Assembly (NCBI GenBank): GCA_023405875.1
Contig: JAEXXN010000180.1
Location: forward strand, 1-7,140
DNA length: 7,140 bases
Direction of reading: 5' to 3'
Source of the DNA: Bacillota bacterium
Lineage (GTDB): Bacteria > Bacillota > Clostridia > Lutisporales > Lutisporaceae
Shown here piece after piece: positions 1 to 6,380 of this stretch; the first letter of the stretch is position 1, and each line of letters begins with the position of its first letter. The notes under the pieces were generated by a model, which was given only the letters and a program-made list of their open reading frames with translations, was not told where the DNA came from and did not search any database. The position numbers and the translations under genes are program-made.

Positions 1-206
1 GCTCCTGCCTTGTCAAACAGGCTCCCCACAAGGCTTACCTCCGGAGAATAGGGGATAAGCAGCCTCAGGACGACCACCAGCCATATATAATATTGCCAGG
101 CCCTGGAAAAGCGCTCCTTTATCAAGGGCATTACCGCAAACAGAAACAAAACTAAAACAGAGCCGGATAAGGACATGGATAAAATCAGCCTGAAAAAATC
201 ATTCAT
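1..206 (-). CDS. blaR1: BlaR1/MecR1-type M56 membrane metallopeptidase sensor (N-terminal fragment)
   Basis: Only the first 68 codons lie in the window; the gene continues past the left edge. Translation from the ATG at 206 gives a protein opening MNDFFRLILSMSLSGSVLVL, a hydrophobic segment (about residues 6-27), a short basic loop (KERFSR, 30-35), then a WQYYIWLVVVLRLLIPYSP stretch (37-55) typical of the first two membrane helices of BlaR1/MecR1 proteins. In that family the protein senses beta-lactams or other cell-wall signals and a cytoplasmic zinc protease domain triggers loss of the partner repressor. The HEXXH site and the extracellular sensor domain are outside the window, so activity and ligand cannot be judged. 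The start overlaps the end of blaI by 8 bases (ATGAATGA), and AGGAG lies 9 bases upstream inside blaI, which suggests translational coupling. Family assignment rests on this short segment plus the blaI neighbour. Confidence 0.8.
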   Translation of the reverse strand, partial: MNDFFRLILSMSLSGSVLVLFLFAVMPLIKERFSRAWQYYIWLVVVLRLLIPYSPEVSLVGSLFDKAG

Positions 207-582
207 GGGGGCTATCTCCTGATCTCAAAAATTCTTTAAGCTCTTCAATGTCCTCCATTGAAAGCTCATGATTCTCAACCAATGAGGCCACAAGGTTTTT
301 CACGCTGCCGCCATACAGCCTGCCGATAAAGCTTTTTGTCTGAGCGCTGAGATACTCTGCTTCTGATATAATAGCTGAATAGCAGTATACCTCCCTTTTT
401 TCCTGAATAACGGCCTCTTTATCCAGGAGTCTTTTTATCAGTGTACGGACGGTGGATCTGTCCCAGCCCGACTGCTCCTGTAATTTTTTGCAGATGCTGT
501 TGGTAGATACCGGCTCAGAGGCTTCCCACAATATTTTCATCACCTCAAGCTCTGCTTCGGATATCCTATTTACTTTGTTCAT
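199..582 (-). CDS. blaI: BlaI/MecI-family transcriptional repressor
   Basis: This encodes a 127-residue winged-helix repressor of the Penicillinase_R (BlaI/MecI/CopY) family, the usual length. The family's N-terminal signature is visible as SEAELEVMKILWE (8-20), followed by the recognition helix region DRSTVRTLIKRLLDK (41-55) and the wing (about 58-70, KREVYCYSAI). The C-terminal half (about 74-120) is the dimerisation helix region, ending in the typical SMEDIEELKEFL. BlaI dimers repress their own operon and target genes until the BlaR1 partner inactivates them. The start at 582 is chosen because GAGGAGG lies 8 bases upstream; a TTG start at 606 would be in frame but lies inside the proposed operator and has no ribosome binding site. 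At the position matching the N101-F102 cleavage site of MecI the sequence reads S100-L101. No beta-lactamase gene is in the window, so the regulated target is unknown. Confidence 0.92.
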   Translation of the reverse strand: MNKVNRISEAELEVMKILWEASEPVSTNSICKKLQEQSGWDRSTVRTLIKRLLDKEAVIQEKREVYCYSAIISEAEYLSAQTKSFIGRLYGGSVKNLVASLVENHELSMEDIEELKEFLRSGDSPHE

Positions 583-598
583 TGACGATACCTCCTCA

Positions 599-614
599 TG
601 TGACAACTGTCACC
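599..614. promoter_or_regulatory. Candidate BlaI operator 1 (start-proximal)
   Basis: The sequence TGTGACAACTGTCACC is an inverted repeat, TGACA-AC-TGTCA, with one mismatch in the outermost pairs. Arms ending in ACA and TGT around a two-base centre match the dyad layout of BlaI/MecI/CopY operators (ACA-NN-TGT). It lies between the predicted blaI transcription start and its ribosome binding site, where a bound repressor would block elongation or initiation. Binding by this BlaI is inferred from position and symmetry. Confidence 0.7.
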
Positions 615-623
615 AACAAGTAT

Positions 624-652
624 AGGTTACACCTGTCACCAGTGTTTGTCAA
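624..652 (-). promoter_or_regulatory. Probable blaI-blaR1 promoter
   Basis: Read on the minus strand, a consensus -35 box TTGACA (652-647) is followed after 17 bases by TAACCT (629-624), a poor -10 match. An alternative -10, TATACT (624-619), is closer to consensus but sits 22 bases away. Operator 2 fills the spacer and overlaps the -10 box, as expected for a self-repressed operon. The -35 is convincing; the exact -10 is uncertain. Confidence 0.55.
625..640. promoter_or_regulatory. Candidate BlaI operator 2 (promoter spacer)
   Basis: GGTTACACCTGTCACC forms an inverted repeat with 7-base arms, GGTTACA and TGTCACC, around CC, with one mismatch. It shares the ACA-NN-TGT core with operator 1, and the two centres are 26 bp apart, close to two and a half helical turns. 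It lies between the -35 and -10 boxes of the predicted blaI promoter. The tandem pair with the same core makes a BlaI operator much more likely than either site alone. Confidence 0.7.
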
Positions 653-707
653 TACAATTTTTTGCTGCCGGGATACGGCTTTGCATACTTTCATTAAAAC
701 TATGATA

Positions 708-736
708 TTGACATTAATTATTACTGAGAATATAAT
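708..736 (+). promoter_or_regulatory. thrS promoter, perfect sigma-A type consensus
   Basis: TTGACA (708-713) and TATAAT (731-736) are separated by exactly 17 bases, a full match to the housekeeping promoter consensus. Transcription should begin near 743-745, about 10 bases ahead of T-box Stem I. A promoter this strong in front of a T-box fits control mainly by attenuation after initiation. It is divergent from the blaI promoter, with about 55 bp between the two -35 boxes. Confidence 0.88.
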
Positions 737-752
737 TTAATTTAATATAAGA

Positions 753-957
753 TTCAACTATGACGAAACGAGTAAATCGGGCCTTCGTTTTCAGAGAAAA
801 AGCACCACGGTTGAAAGTGCTTTTATTCGAAGCTGATTGAAAACCACTTCTGAGTTGAAGCGTTGGTTACGTTATAATCAAAAAGAGTTCAAATTAGGGT
901 GGAACCACGTGAGCACAGCTTTCGTCCCTTGCATCGGCAAGAGATGAAAGCTTTTTT
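753..957 (+). promoter_or_regulatory. T-box riboswitch (tRNA-Thr sensing) of thrS
   Basis: T-box leaders bind uncharged tRNA and switch from terminator to antiterminator, raising synthetase expression when the amino acid is scarce. The core motif AGGGTGGAACCACG is at 896-909, close to the consensus AGGGUGGNACCGCG. Stem I is closed by a perfect 7-bp helix, TTCAACT (753-759) with AGTTGAA (853-859). It contains the AGTA loop (771-774), the AGAGA element (793-797) and a distal hairpin with 8-bp arms AAAAGCAC (798-805) and GTGCTTTT (817-824). The specifier is ACC (843-845), a threonine codon, followed by ACTTCTGAG as is typical. Stem III is 863-869 with 875-881. In the antiterminator, AGGG (896-899) can pair with CCCT (926-929) and ACG (907-909) with CGT (923-925). 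The UGGA bulge (900-903) would pair with a tRNA 3' end UCCA, implying a U discriminator base. Only 3 bases separate Stem I from Stem III, so Stem II is absent. Confidence 0.93.
917..957 (+). terminator. Regulated intrinsic terminator of the thrS T-box
   Basis: AGCTTTCGTC (917-926) pairs with GATGAAAGCT (943-952) with one G-U wobble, and an inner TTGC/GCAA helix (929-932 with 937-940) extends the hairpin. A run of six T follows at 952-957. Its 5' arm overlaps the sequence needed for the antiterminator (923-929), so the two structures exclude each other, as expected for a T-box switch. Confidence 0.9.
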
Positions 958-1026
958 ATTGCTTATGAGCAGTATTATCAACGAATGACCGGAAATAAAA
1001 TTAATGTCACAGGAGGTAAAAATATA

Positions 1027-2967
1027 ATGATTAAAGTAACCTTGAAGGATGGAAGCTTGAACGAATATAGAGAAGGAATAAGCATCAGGGAGGTGGCGGA
1101 AAGCATAAGCGCAGGTCTTGCAAGAGCCGCTCTGGCGGGTGAGGTGGACGGGATTGTGAAGGATCTGGGATACAAGCTTGTAAACGATTGCAAGCTGAGT
1201 CTCCTGACCTTCGAGGATGAAGGCGGAAAGCGCGCCTTCAGGCATACGGCCTCGCATGTTATGGCACAGGCAGTGAAAAAGCTGTATCCCGAGGTAAAGC
1301 TGGCCATAGGGCCTTCAATAGAGAACGGCTTCTATTATGATTTTGATACAGACAGGACGTTTGCACAGGAAGATCTGGAGAAGATTGAAAGGGAAATGGA
1401 GAAGATCATAAAGGAAGACCTTCCCCTGGAGAGGTTCACACTGACCCGGGAAGAAGCTGTCAAGCTGATGGAAGAGAAGGGTGAGCCGTATAAAGTAGAG
1501 CTTATTCTTGATCTGCCTGAAGATGAAGAGCTTTCCTTCTATAAGCAGGGGGATTTTATCGACCTCTGTGCAGGGCCTCACCTGCCATCCACAGGAAAGA
1601 TAAAGGCATTCAAGCTTACACAGGTATCGGGAGCTTACTGGAGAGGAAACGAAAAGAACAAAATGCTCCAGAGGATATACGGCACTGCCTTCGCAAAGAA
1701 AAGCGACCTGGAGGAGTACCTTGCAAGGCTGGAGGAGGCAAAAAAGAGGGATCACAACAAGCTGGGCCGCGAATTGGAGCTGTTTACAACTGTGGATTAT
1801 ATAGGACAGGGCCTGCCTATACTTATGCCGAAGGGAGCAAAGGTTATCCAGATATTGCAGCGGTTTGTGGAGGATGAGGAAGAGCGCCGGGGCTATATGC
1901 TTACAAAGACGCCCTTTATGGCAAAAAGTGATTTATATAAGATATCGGGACACTGGGACCATTACCGGGAGGGAATGTTTGTAATGGGGGATGAAAAGGA
2001 TGAGAATGCGGAGGTCTTTGCCCTGAGGCCCATGACGTGTCCGTTCCAGTTCCAGGTTTACCTTGCAAGGCTGAGAAGCTACAGGGAGCTCCCCATGAGG
2101 TTCAATGAGACCTCCACGCTGTTCAGGAATGAAGCCTCCGGTGAGATGCATGGGCTTATAAGGATAAGGCAGTTTACTATATCCGAAGGCCATATAGCCT
2201 GTATGCCCGAACAGCTTGAACAGGAGTTTGCAGATTGTGTCAATCTCGCCAACTTCATGCTTGAAGCTGTAGGACTTGATGACGATGTATCCTACCAGTT
2301 TTCCAAATGGGACCCCAACAATAAGGAAAAGTATATCGGAACAGCAGAACAGTGGGAAGAGGTTCAAGGCAGGATGAGGCAGATTCTTGACCATTTGAAC
2401 ATTCCATACGTGGAAAAAGAGGGTGAAGCTGCGTTTTATGGACCAAAGCTGGATATACAGATCAGAAATGTTCATGGCAAGGAGGACACACTGATAACTG
2501 TACAGATAGATTTCCAGCTGGCAGAGAAGTTTGGTATGCAGTATATAGACAAGGACGGTCAGAAAAAGTATCCCTACGTTATTCATAGAACTTCGATTGG
2601 CTGTTATGAAAGGACCCTGGCACTTCTTATTGAAAAATATGCCGGTGCATTCCCCACATGGCTGGCACCGGTGCAAGTAAGGGTATTGCCTCTTGCTGAC
2701 AAGCACCATGCTTATGCATTGGAGCTCAAGAAGCTTCTCCAGGCAGAGAATATAAGAGTTGAGGTTGACCTGAGAAATGAAAAGGTGGGCTACAAGATCA
2801 GGGAAGCCCAGGTTGAGAAGGTACCATATATGCTGGTTGTAGGTGATAAGGAAATAGAGAATAGGTCGGTAGCCGTACGCTCCAGAAAAACTGGAGATGC
2901 CGGTTCCATTCCAATAAGTGAATTTATAGGAGGAATAAAGAAGGAAATTGCTGATAGGGCAAAATAA
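1027..2967 (+). CDS. thrS: Threonine--tRNA ligase (ThrRS)
   Basis: This cytoplasmic class II synthetase of 646 residues, the usual bacterial length, charges tRNA-Thr with threonine. In order it has a TGS domain (about 1-60) and an editing domain (about 63-225) whose HTASH (H73, H77) and CAGPH (C181, H185) residues match those that hydrolyse mischarged Ser-tRNA. The class II catalytic core follows (about 245-535), then the anticodon-binding domain (about 548-640, starting PVQVRVLPL). The three zinc ligands of the active site are present: C338 (in RPMTCP), H389 and H520. The motif 2 arginine is R367 (FRNEASG) and the motif 3 arginine R529 (in GCYERT). The start at 1027 is chosen for AGGAGGT at 1011-1017, 9 bases away; an in-frame ATG at 985 lacks such a site. 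Motif 2 is divergent: QFTISEGH replaces the common GFTQDDAH. Expression is controlled by the T-box leader. No clear terminator follows. Confidence 0.97.
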   Translation: MIKVTLKDGSLNEYREGISIREVAESISAGLARAALAGEVDGIVKDLGYKLVNDCKLSLLTFEDEGGKRAFRHTASHVMAQAVKKLYPEVKLAIGPSIENGFYYDFDTDRTFAQEDLEKIEREMEKIIKEDLPLERFTLTREEAVKLMEEKGEPYKVELILDLPEDEELSFYKQGDFIDLCAGPHLPSTGKIKAFKLTQVSGAYWRGNEKNKMLQRIYGTAFAKKSDLEEYLARLEEAKKRDHNKLGRELELFTTVDYIGQGLPILMPKGAKVIQILQRFVEDEEERRGYMLTKTPFMAKSDLYKISGHWDHYREGMFVMGDEKDENAEVFALRPMTCPFQFQVYLARLRSYRELPMRFNETSTLFRNEASGEMHGLIRIRQFTISEGHIACMPEQLEQEFADCVNLANFMLEAVGLDDDVSYQFSKWDPNNKEKYIGTAEQWEEVQGRMRQILDHLNIPYVEKEGEAAFYGPKLDIQIRNVHGKEDTLITVQIDFQLAEKFGMQYIDKDGQKKYPYVIHRTSIGCYERTLALLIEKYAGAFPTWLAPVQVRVLPLADKHHAYALELKKLLQAENIRVEVDLRNEKVGYKIREAQVEKVPYMLVVGDKEIENRSVAVRSRKTGDAGSIPISEFIGGIKKEIADRAK

Positions 2968-3070
2968 AAGGAAGTAAAGTAGCATTAACCAAGAAAAAAT
3001 AGCAAAATTTGTTGAAAATGGAATTAACACAAGGTAATATTGATTTAAAGGTAGTATTTATTTAATGGAA

Positions 3071-3076
3071 TATAAT
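3071..3076 (+). promoter_or_regulatory. Possible -10 box for the downstream PAS-GGDEF-EAL gene
   Basis: A TATAAT hexamer lies about 77 bases before the gene start in the 185-bp gap after thrS. No good -35 box sits 15-19 bases upstream; the nearest, TTGATT at 3040-3045, is 25 bases away. The surrounding DNA is AT-rich, so this could be chance. The rest of the gap (2968-3152) holds no convincing riboswitch or strong terminator. Confidence 0.3.
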
Positions 3077-3152
3077 ATAAAAGCATGACTGCCTGAACAT
3101 CTTTTTATCAGCGCCTCAGGCTTCTCAGACCGGATAGAAAGGATGAGTGTTT

Positions 3153-5600
3153 ATGCATAGTTTACTTAGACGGCGGCTTCAGCAGCTCAAAAAACAAATG
3201 AGAAATAATGTGAGGTTTATTTTTTACGTTTTCATTTTGCTGCTGCTTGGAGCTGCACTTGCTATAAACACTTGGGATATCAGTATTGGGGAAGCGGCAA
3301 AAGCCGGCGGAGCTGCTGCGGCCTTCAGGGTGGTTTACCCTTTTGAAGCCTGGAAGCAGCATGCAATAACACCGGTGGTACAGTCAGGCTTTATTGCGGT
3401 ATGTGTGATAGCTATAGCTGCTGTTCTTTATATAGCTGTTGTTCAGAATAGGGAATTGCGCAGAGAAAAGAAAAAGCTGATTGAATCGGAAGCAAAGCTG
3501 CAAGAGAGTGAAACCTTGTTCAGAACGATTTTTGATCAGGCGACAATAGGGATTTCCATTGGGAATAACAGCAAGTATATTATGTCCAACTCCGATAACA
3601 GGCCAAGCGTTAATCCGATGTTTGAGAAAATAACGGGAAGAACAAAAGAGGAATTGAAAAATCTCAGTTGGGTGGATATAACCTGTGCGGATGACCTGGC
3701 GGCCGACCTGGAAAACTTTGAGAAATTTAAGGCCGGAGAAATAGACGGTTATGATATGGACAAGCGGTACATAAGGCCGGATGGCTCTGAGGTCTGGATA
3801 CATATGAACATTTCACCTTTGCATCTGGACAATGATTCAGATTACAATTACCTGTGTCTGGTAGAAGATATAGGCAAACAGAAGGAGATAGAAAAATCCC
3901 TGCACGACAGTGAGCGCAGTAAGGCAGTTTTACTTGACAATCTCCCGGGAATGGCCTACCGCTGCAACTATGACAGGGATTGGACGATGCAGTTCGTTTC
4001 CCGGGGCTGTTTTGCACTTACAGGCTACAATGCGGAAGCCCTCCTGTACAATAAGGAAAAATCCTTTAATGATCTGATAGCGCCTGAATATCAGGATTAT
4101 TTGTGGGATAAATGGGGCAAGGTGCTGGAAGAACATACTAAGCTAAGGGAAGAATACGAATTGATTACAGCTTCCGGTGAAGTAAAATGGGTATTCGAGC
4201 AGGGGCAGGGAATTTACGATGAAAACGGGAATGTAATAGCTTTGGAAGGACTGATCATTGATATAACAGACCGTAAAGAGCAGGAAATGAAGCTTAAATA
4301 TATCAGCGAGCATGATATATTGACCGGCCTCCATAACCGCAGATATTTAGAAGGTATTCTGACCCAGGAACTGAACAGCGGCAGCGGGAACAATAGAGCC
4401 TTATTGGTTGTGAACCTGGGGAAATTCAGCCTGGTGAATATCACACACGGATACCTTTACAGCGAGGAGCTGATCAAGGATCTGTCAGGGAAGCTGTCCT
4501 TGATGGTCACAGCCGATTGTCACCTGTTTCATATTGCTATGGACCGGTTTGCTTTTTACGTTGGCAATTATGAGAATAATACCGAGCTGGAAGGCTTATG
4601 CGATTCTATTATTGAAATCCTGGACACCTCGCTTTCGTTGAACAATATCAAGGGCAGTGTGGGGATAGTTGAGATTCAAGACTATAAGTATGATGCAGAC
4701 AGTATTTTAAAATTTGCTTCTATTGCCGCCGAGCATGCAAGTGAGACCCAGACGACGGGATATTGCTATTTTGATATAGAAATGGAAAAAATATTATTGC
4801 GTAAGGAAGCTATCATAAGTGAGCTTACAAGGGTTGCAAGGGATAAACCGGACGGTCTGTATCTGGAGTACCAGCCGATTATTGATCTTAAAGGGGACAG
4901 CATCCACGGCTTTGAGGCCCTGGCGCGATTCAGGAGCGAAGGCCTGGGATTTGTTTCTCCCGCTGAATTTATACCAATAGCTGAAGAGACACAGCTTATA
5001 GTTCCCATAGGCAGAAAGATCATGGAGCTGGCGTTCGGATTTCTTAAGCAGCTTGAAACGGAGGGCCATGACGGTATTTCAATGGCGTTTAATGTCTCTG
5101 CAATTCAACTGCTGAGGGATGATTTTTTGCCTGATCTCATAGAAATCATAAATGAAACAAAAGTCAAGCCATCCAACCTGAATATTGAAATAACAGAATC
5201 GGTATTTTCGAATAATTACCAGGACATAAATGAAAAGCTGGGGAAAATAAGGGAGATGGGTATCAACGTTTCGATAGACGACTTTGGCACAGGCTATTCC
5301 TCCCTTGCACGGGAAGGAGAGCTTAATGTAAGCTGCCTGAAAATTGATAAATACTTTATTGATAAATTGCTCACCCTTGAACCCGGGGAAATGATTACCG
5401 GGGATATAATCTCAATGGCCCATAAGCTTGGCCATTGTGTGGTAGCCGAGGGAGTTGAGCATGAAAAACAGAAGCAATACCTGCTTGAAAATGATTGTGA
5501 CCTTATGCAGGGGTATCTGTACAGTAAGCCTCTGTCCGGGCAAGCAGCCATAGAGCTGCTGGAAAGCAGAAGAGACGATTTATTAAAATCAACAATCTGA
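3153..5600 (+). CDS. Membrane PAS-PAS-degenerate GGDEF-EAL protein, probable c-di-GMP phosphodiesterase
   Basis: The 815-residue protein is predicted to hydrolyse the second messenger c-di-GMP at the inner face of the membrane. A basic N-terminus leads into TM1 (about 21-38), a short outside loop of about 40 residues, and TM2 (about 79-97). A charged linker (about 100-118) is followed by two PAS domains (about 120-245 and 258-375), each ending in a typical D-I-(G/T)-(K/D) junction. The GGDEF domain (about 385-540) keeps DILTGLHNRR but has AMDRF (462-466) instead of GGDEF, lacks an RxxD inhibitory site, and has lost the metal-binding aspartate region (VVNLGKF). It should not make c-di-GMP. The EAL domain (about 553-805) looks complete: EAL at 588-590, FNVS with N647, EITES, DDFGTGYSSL from 709, LKID with K730, AEGVE with E766, and QGYLYSKP. 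The start at 3153 has AAAGGA at suitable spacing; an in-frame GTG at 3147 sits too close to it. The PAS ligands are not evident. Confidence 0.9.
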   Translation: MHSLLRRRLQQLKKQMRNNVRFIFYVFILLLLGAALAINTWDISIGEAAKAGGAAAAFRVVYPFEAWKQHAITPVVQSGFIAVCVIAIAAVLYIAVVQNRELRREKKKLIESEAKLQESETLFRTIFDQATIGISIGNNSKYIMSNSDNRPSVNPMFEKITGRTKEELKNLSWVDITCADDLAADLENFEKFKAGEIDGYDMDKRYIRPDGSEVWIHMNISPLHLDNDSDYNYLCLVEDIGKQKEIEKSLHDSERSKAVLLDNLPGMAYRCNYDRDWTMQFVSRGCFALTGYNAEALLYNKEKSFNDLIAPEYQDYLWDKWGKVLEEHTKLREEYELITASGEVKWVFEQGQGIYDENGNVIALEGLIIDITDRKEQEMKLKYISEHDILTGLHNRRYLEGILTQELNSGSGNNRALLVVNLGKFSLVNITHGYLYSEELIKDLSGKLSLMVTADCHLFHIAMDRFAFYVGNYENNTELEGLCDSIIEILDTSLSLNNIKGSVGIVEIQDYKYDADSILKFASIAAEHASETQTTGYCYFDIEMEKILLRKEAIISELTRVARDKPDGLYLEYQPIIDLKGDSIHGFEALARFRSEGLGFVSPAEFIPIAEETQLIVPIGRKIMELAFGFLKQLETEGHDGISMAFNVSAIQLLRDDFLPDLIEIINETKVKPSNLNIEITESVFSNNYQDINEKLGKIREMGINVSIDDFGTGYSSLAREGELNVSCLKIDKYFIDKLLTLEPGEMITGDIISMAHKLGHCVVAEGVEHEKQKQYLLENDCDLMQGYLYSKPLSGQAAIELLESRRDDLLKSTI

Positions 5601-5618
5601 GCTTAGGATACTCTTCCG

Positions 5619-5662
5619 GAGAGCTGCTTGTGCGGTTCCCATTTTTTCAGCGGCTTTCTTTT
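5619..5662 (+). terminator. Possible intrinsic terminator after the EAL gene
   Basis: GAGAGCTGC (5619-5627) can pair over 9 bp with GCGGCTTTC (5650-5658), using two G-U wobbles, and TTTT follows at 5659-5662. The 22-base loop is long and the T run short, so it would be a weak terminator. Its position 18 bases after the stop codon is what makes it plausible. Confidence 0.35.
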
Positions 5663-5884
5663 CAGGCTTTGTGGTGCATAAGATATGCCAGACCGTATAA
5701 TTCAGTGCAAAAATACTTATTCAATACCTGAATATTCGGCTGGAGTTTTACACATAATGCAGGAATAAAACCCTTACATTTTAATATAAGTTAGGTATAT
5801 ACTGGTGGTAGAAGTAAAAATTTAAAATAAGCATGCTGATATGATTACAATCTATAAATAACAGATAATAATTATTGATTAGCA

Positions 5885-5914
5885 TTTACAAAGCATGCCT
5901 GTATGTATTATAAT
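5885..5914 (+). promoter_or_regulatory. Probable promoter of the EncFtn-encapsulin operon
   Basis: TTTACA (5885-5890, five of six matches to TTGACA) and TATAAT (5909-5914) are 18 bases apart. Transcription would start near 5921, about 60 bases before the cargo gene. The -10 box lies within the perfect palindrome at 5902-5924. A second TATAAT at 5914-5919 lacks a well-spaced -35. The region is AT-rich, so hexamer matches are less informative than usual. Confidence 0.55.
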
Positions 5915-5924
5915 ATAATACATA
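5902..5924. promoter_or_regulatory. 23-bp perfect palindrome, candidate operator of the encapsulin operon
   Basis: Two 11-base arms, TATGTATTATA and TATAATACATA, are exact inverted repeats around a single central A. The site covers the predicted -10 box and start of transcription, the classic place for a repressor. AT-rich dyads with odd centres resemble Fur-family (Fur/PerR) sites, and control of an iron or oxidative-stress nanocompartment by such a regulator would make sense. However, the arms do not align in register with the PerR consensus TTATAATNATTATAA, so the regulator is unknown. Confidence 0.6.
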
Positions 5925-5981
5925 TAAAGTAATATATGGATGCATGAATAAAAATATAAAAGTGTACAGGAGGTAGAAAAA

Positions 5982-6353
5982 ATGCCAAACTTTGCGAACC
6001 CTTTTCAGGGAAATGTAAACAGAAAGATCACCAAAGAGGAGCTGATCCAGGCAATTCGCTTAGATATCGCCGGAGAACTGGAAGCAATCTATGTCTACGA
6101 TGCCCATGTACAGGCAACTGATGATGAAGTGGCCAAGAAAGTAATAGCCGACATCCGTGACGAAGAAAAGGCCCATGTAGGAGAATTAATGTCCCTTCTC
6201 AGGTATCTGGACCCCAAAGAAGCTGAATTATTTGCTTCCGGGGAAGAGGAAGTCAGGGAAATGCTCAGCGAGCTGGGTATAATCAGTGAGTCGCCGGAGC
6301 AGCCAAAGGCAGCTTTGCCTCAAATGACCGTAGGCAGTTTGATTAAGGAGTAA
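5982..6353 (+). CDS. encFtn: Encapsulated ferritin-like cargo protein (EncFtn type)
   Basis: This 123-residue protein is predicted to oxidise Fe(II) inside the encapsulin shell encoded next door. Its helical core carries GELEAIYVYD (31-40) and DEEKAHVGEL (60-69), the two ferroxidase helices of the EncFtn family. E32, E34, Y39, E62 and H65 fall at the same numbers as the iron-site and neighbouring residues of Rhodospirillum rubrum EncFtn; W38 of that protein is V38 here. EncFtn proteins have only half a ferritin four-helix bundle and form the iron site between two subunits. After the core comes a flexible linker rich in Pro, Ala and Ser (about 101-114, ISESPEQPKAALPQ) and a C-terminal MTVGSLIKE. 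This matches the (L/M)TVGSL encapsulin targeting peptide that docks cargo on the inner shell wall. AGGAGGT lies 7 bases before the start. The shell gene begins 27 bases after the stop, consistent with one operon. Confidence 0.93.
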   Translation: MPNFANPFQGNVNRKITKEELIQAIRLDIAGELEAIYVYDAHVQATDDEVAKKVIADIRDEEKAHVGELMSLLRYLDPKEAELFASGEEEVREMLSELGIISESPEQPKAALPQMTVGSLIKE

Positions 6354-6380
6354 TTAAATAACTGATAAGGAGGTATAATT

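Larger units (their letters stand above)
5601..5981 (+). other. AT-rich intergenic region before the encapsulin operon
   Basis: This 381-bp stretch has no convincing coding sequence on either strand. The first 60 bases hold a possible terminator for the EAL gene. The middle (about 5663-5880) shows only small hairpins, such as GCATA-AGA-TATGC near 5674, with no family signature I recognise. The last 100 bases contain the promoter and palindrome of the encapsulin operon and the strong ribosome binding site AGGAGGT (5968-5974). I looked for c-di-GMP riboswitch motifs and did not see them. Confidence 0.6.

Noticed and set aside
583..606. TTG start for blaI adding 8 residues
   Set aside because: It would place the start inside operator 1, and the extra residues are encoded by the ribosome binding site region of the better ATG start.
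985..1026. Upstream ATG of thrS adding 14 residues
   Set aside because: It has no ribosome binding site, while the ATG at 1027 follows AGGAGGT at ideal spacing and gives the standard TGS-domain start MIKVTLKDG.
1933..3030. Long open frame (365 codons) on the minus strand opposite thrS
   Set aside because: It lies over the unmistakable thrS coding sequence, has no ribosome binding site or recognisable domain, and its composition (rich in Leu, Phe, Tyr, Cys) is that of an antisense shadow.
3091..3121. Inverted repeat GCCTGA...TCAGGC in the leader of the PAS-GGDEF-EAL gene, considered as a riboswitch or c-di-GMP aptamer stem
   Set aside because: Only 6 bp with a 19-base loop, and none of the conserved c-di-GMP-I or -II motifs are present. 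Such repeats are expected by chance in this length of DNA.
5829..5898. AAGCATGC repeated at 5829-5836 and 5891-5898, considered as paired operators or ends of a small element
   Set aside because: An 8-base repeat within 380 bases of AT-rich DNA is expected about once by chance, and there is no shared flanking sequence.
5902..5924. Assignment of the palindrome as a PerR box
   Set aside because: One half (TTATAAT, 5908-5914) fits but the other half is out of register with TTATAATNATTATAA, so only an unspecified operator is claimed.
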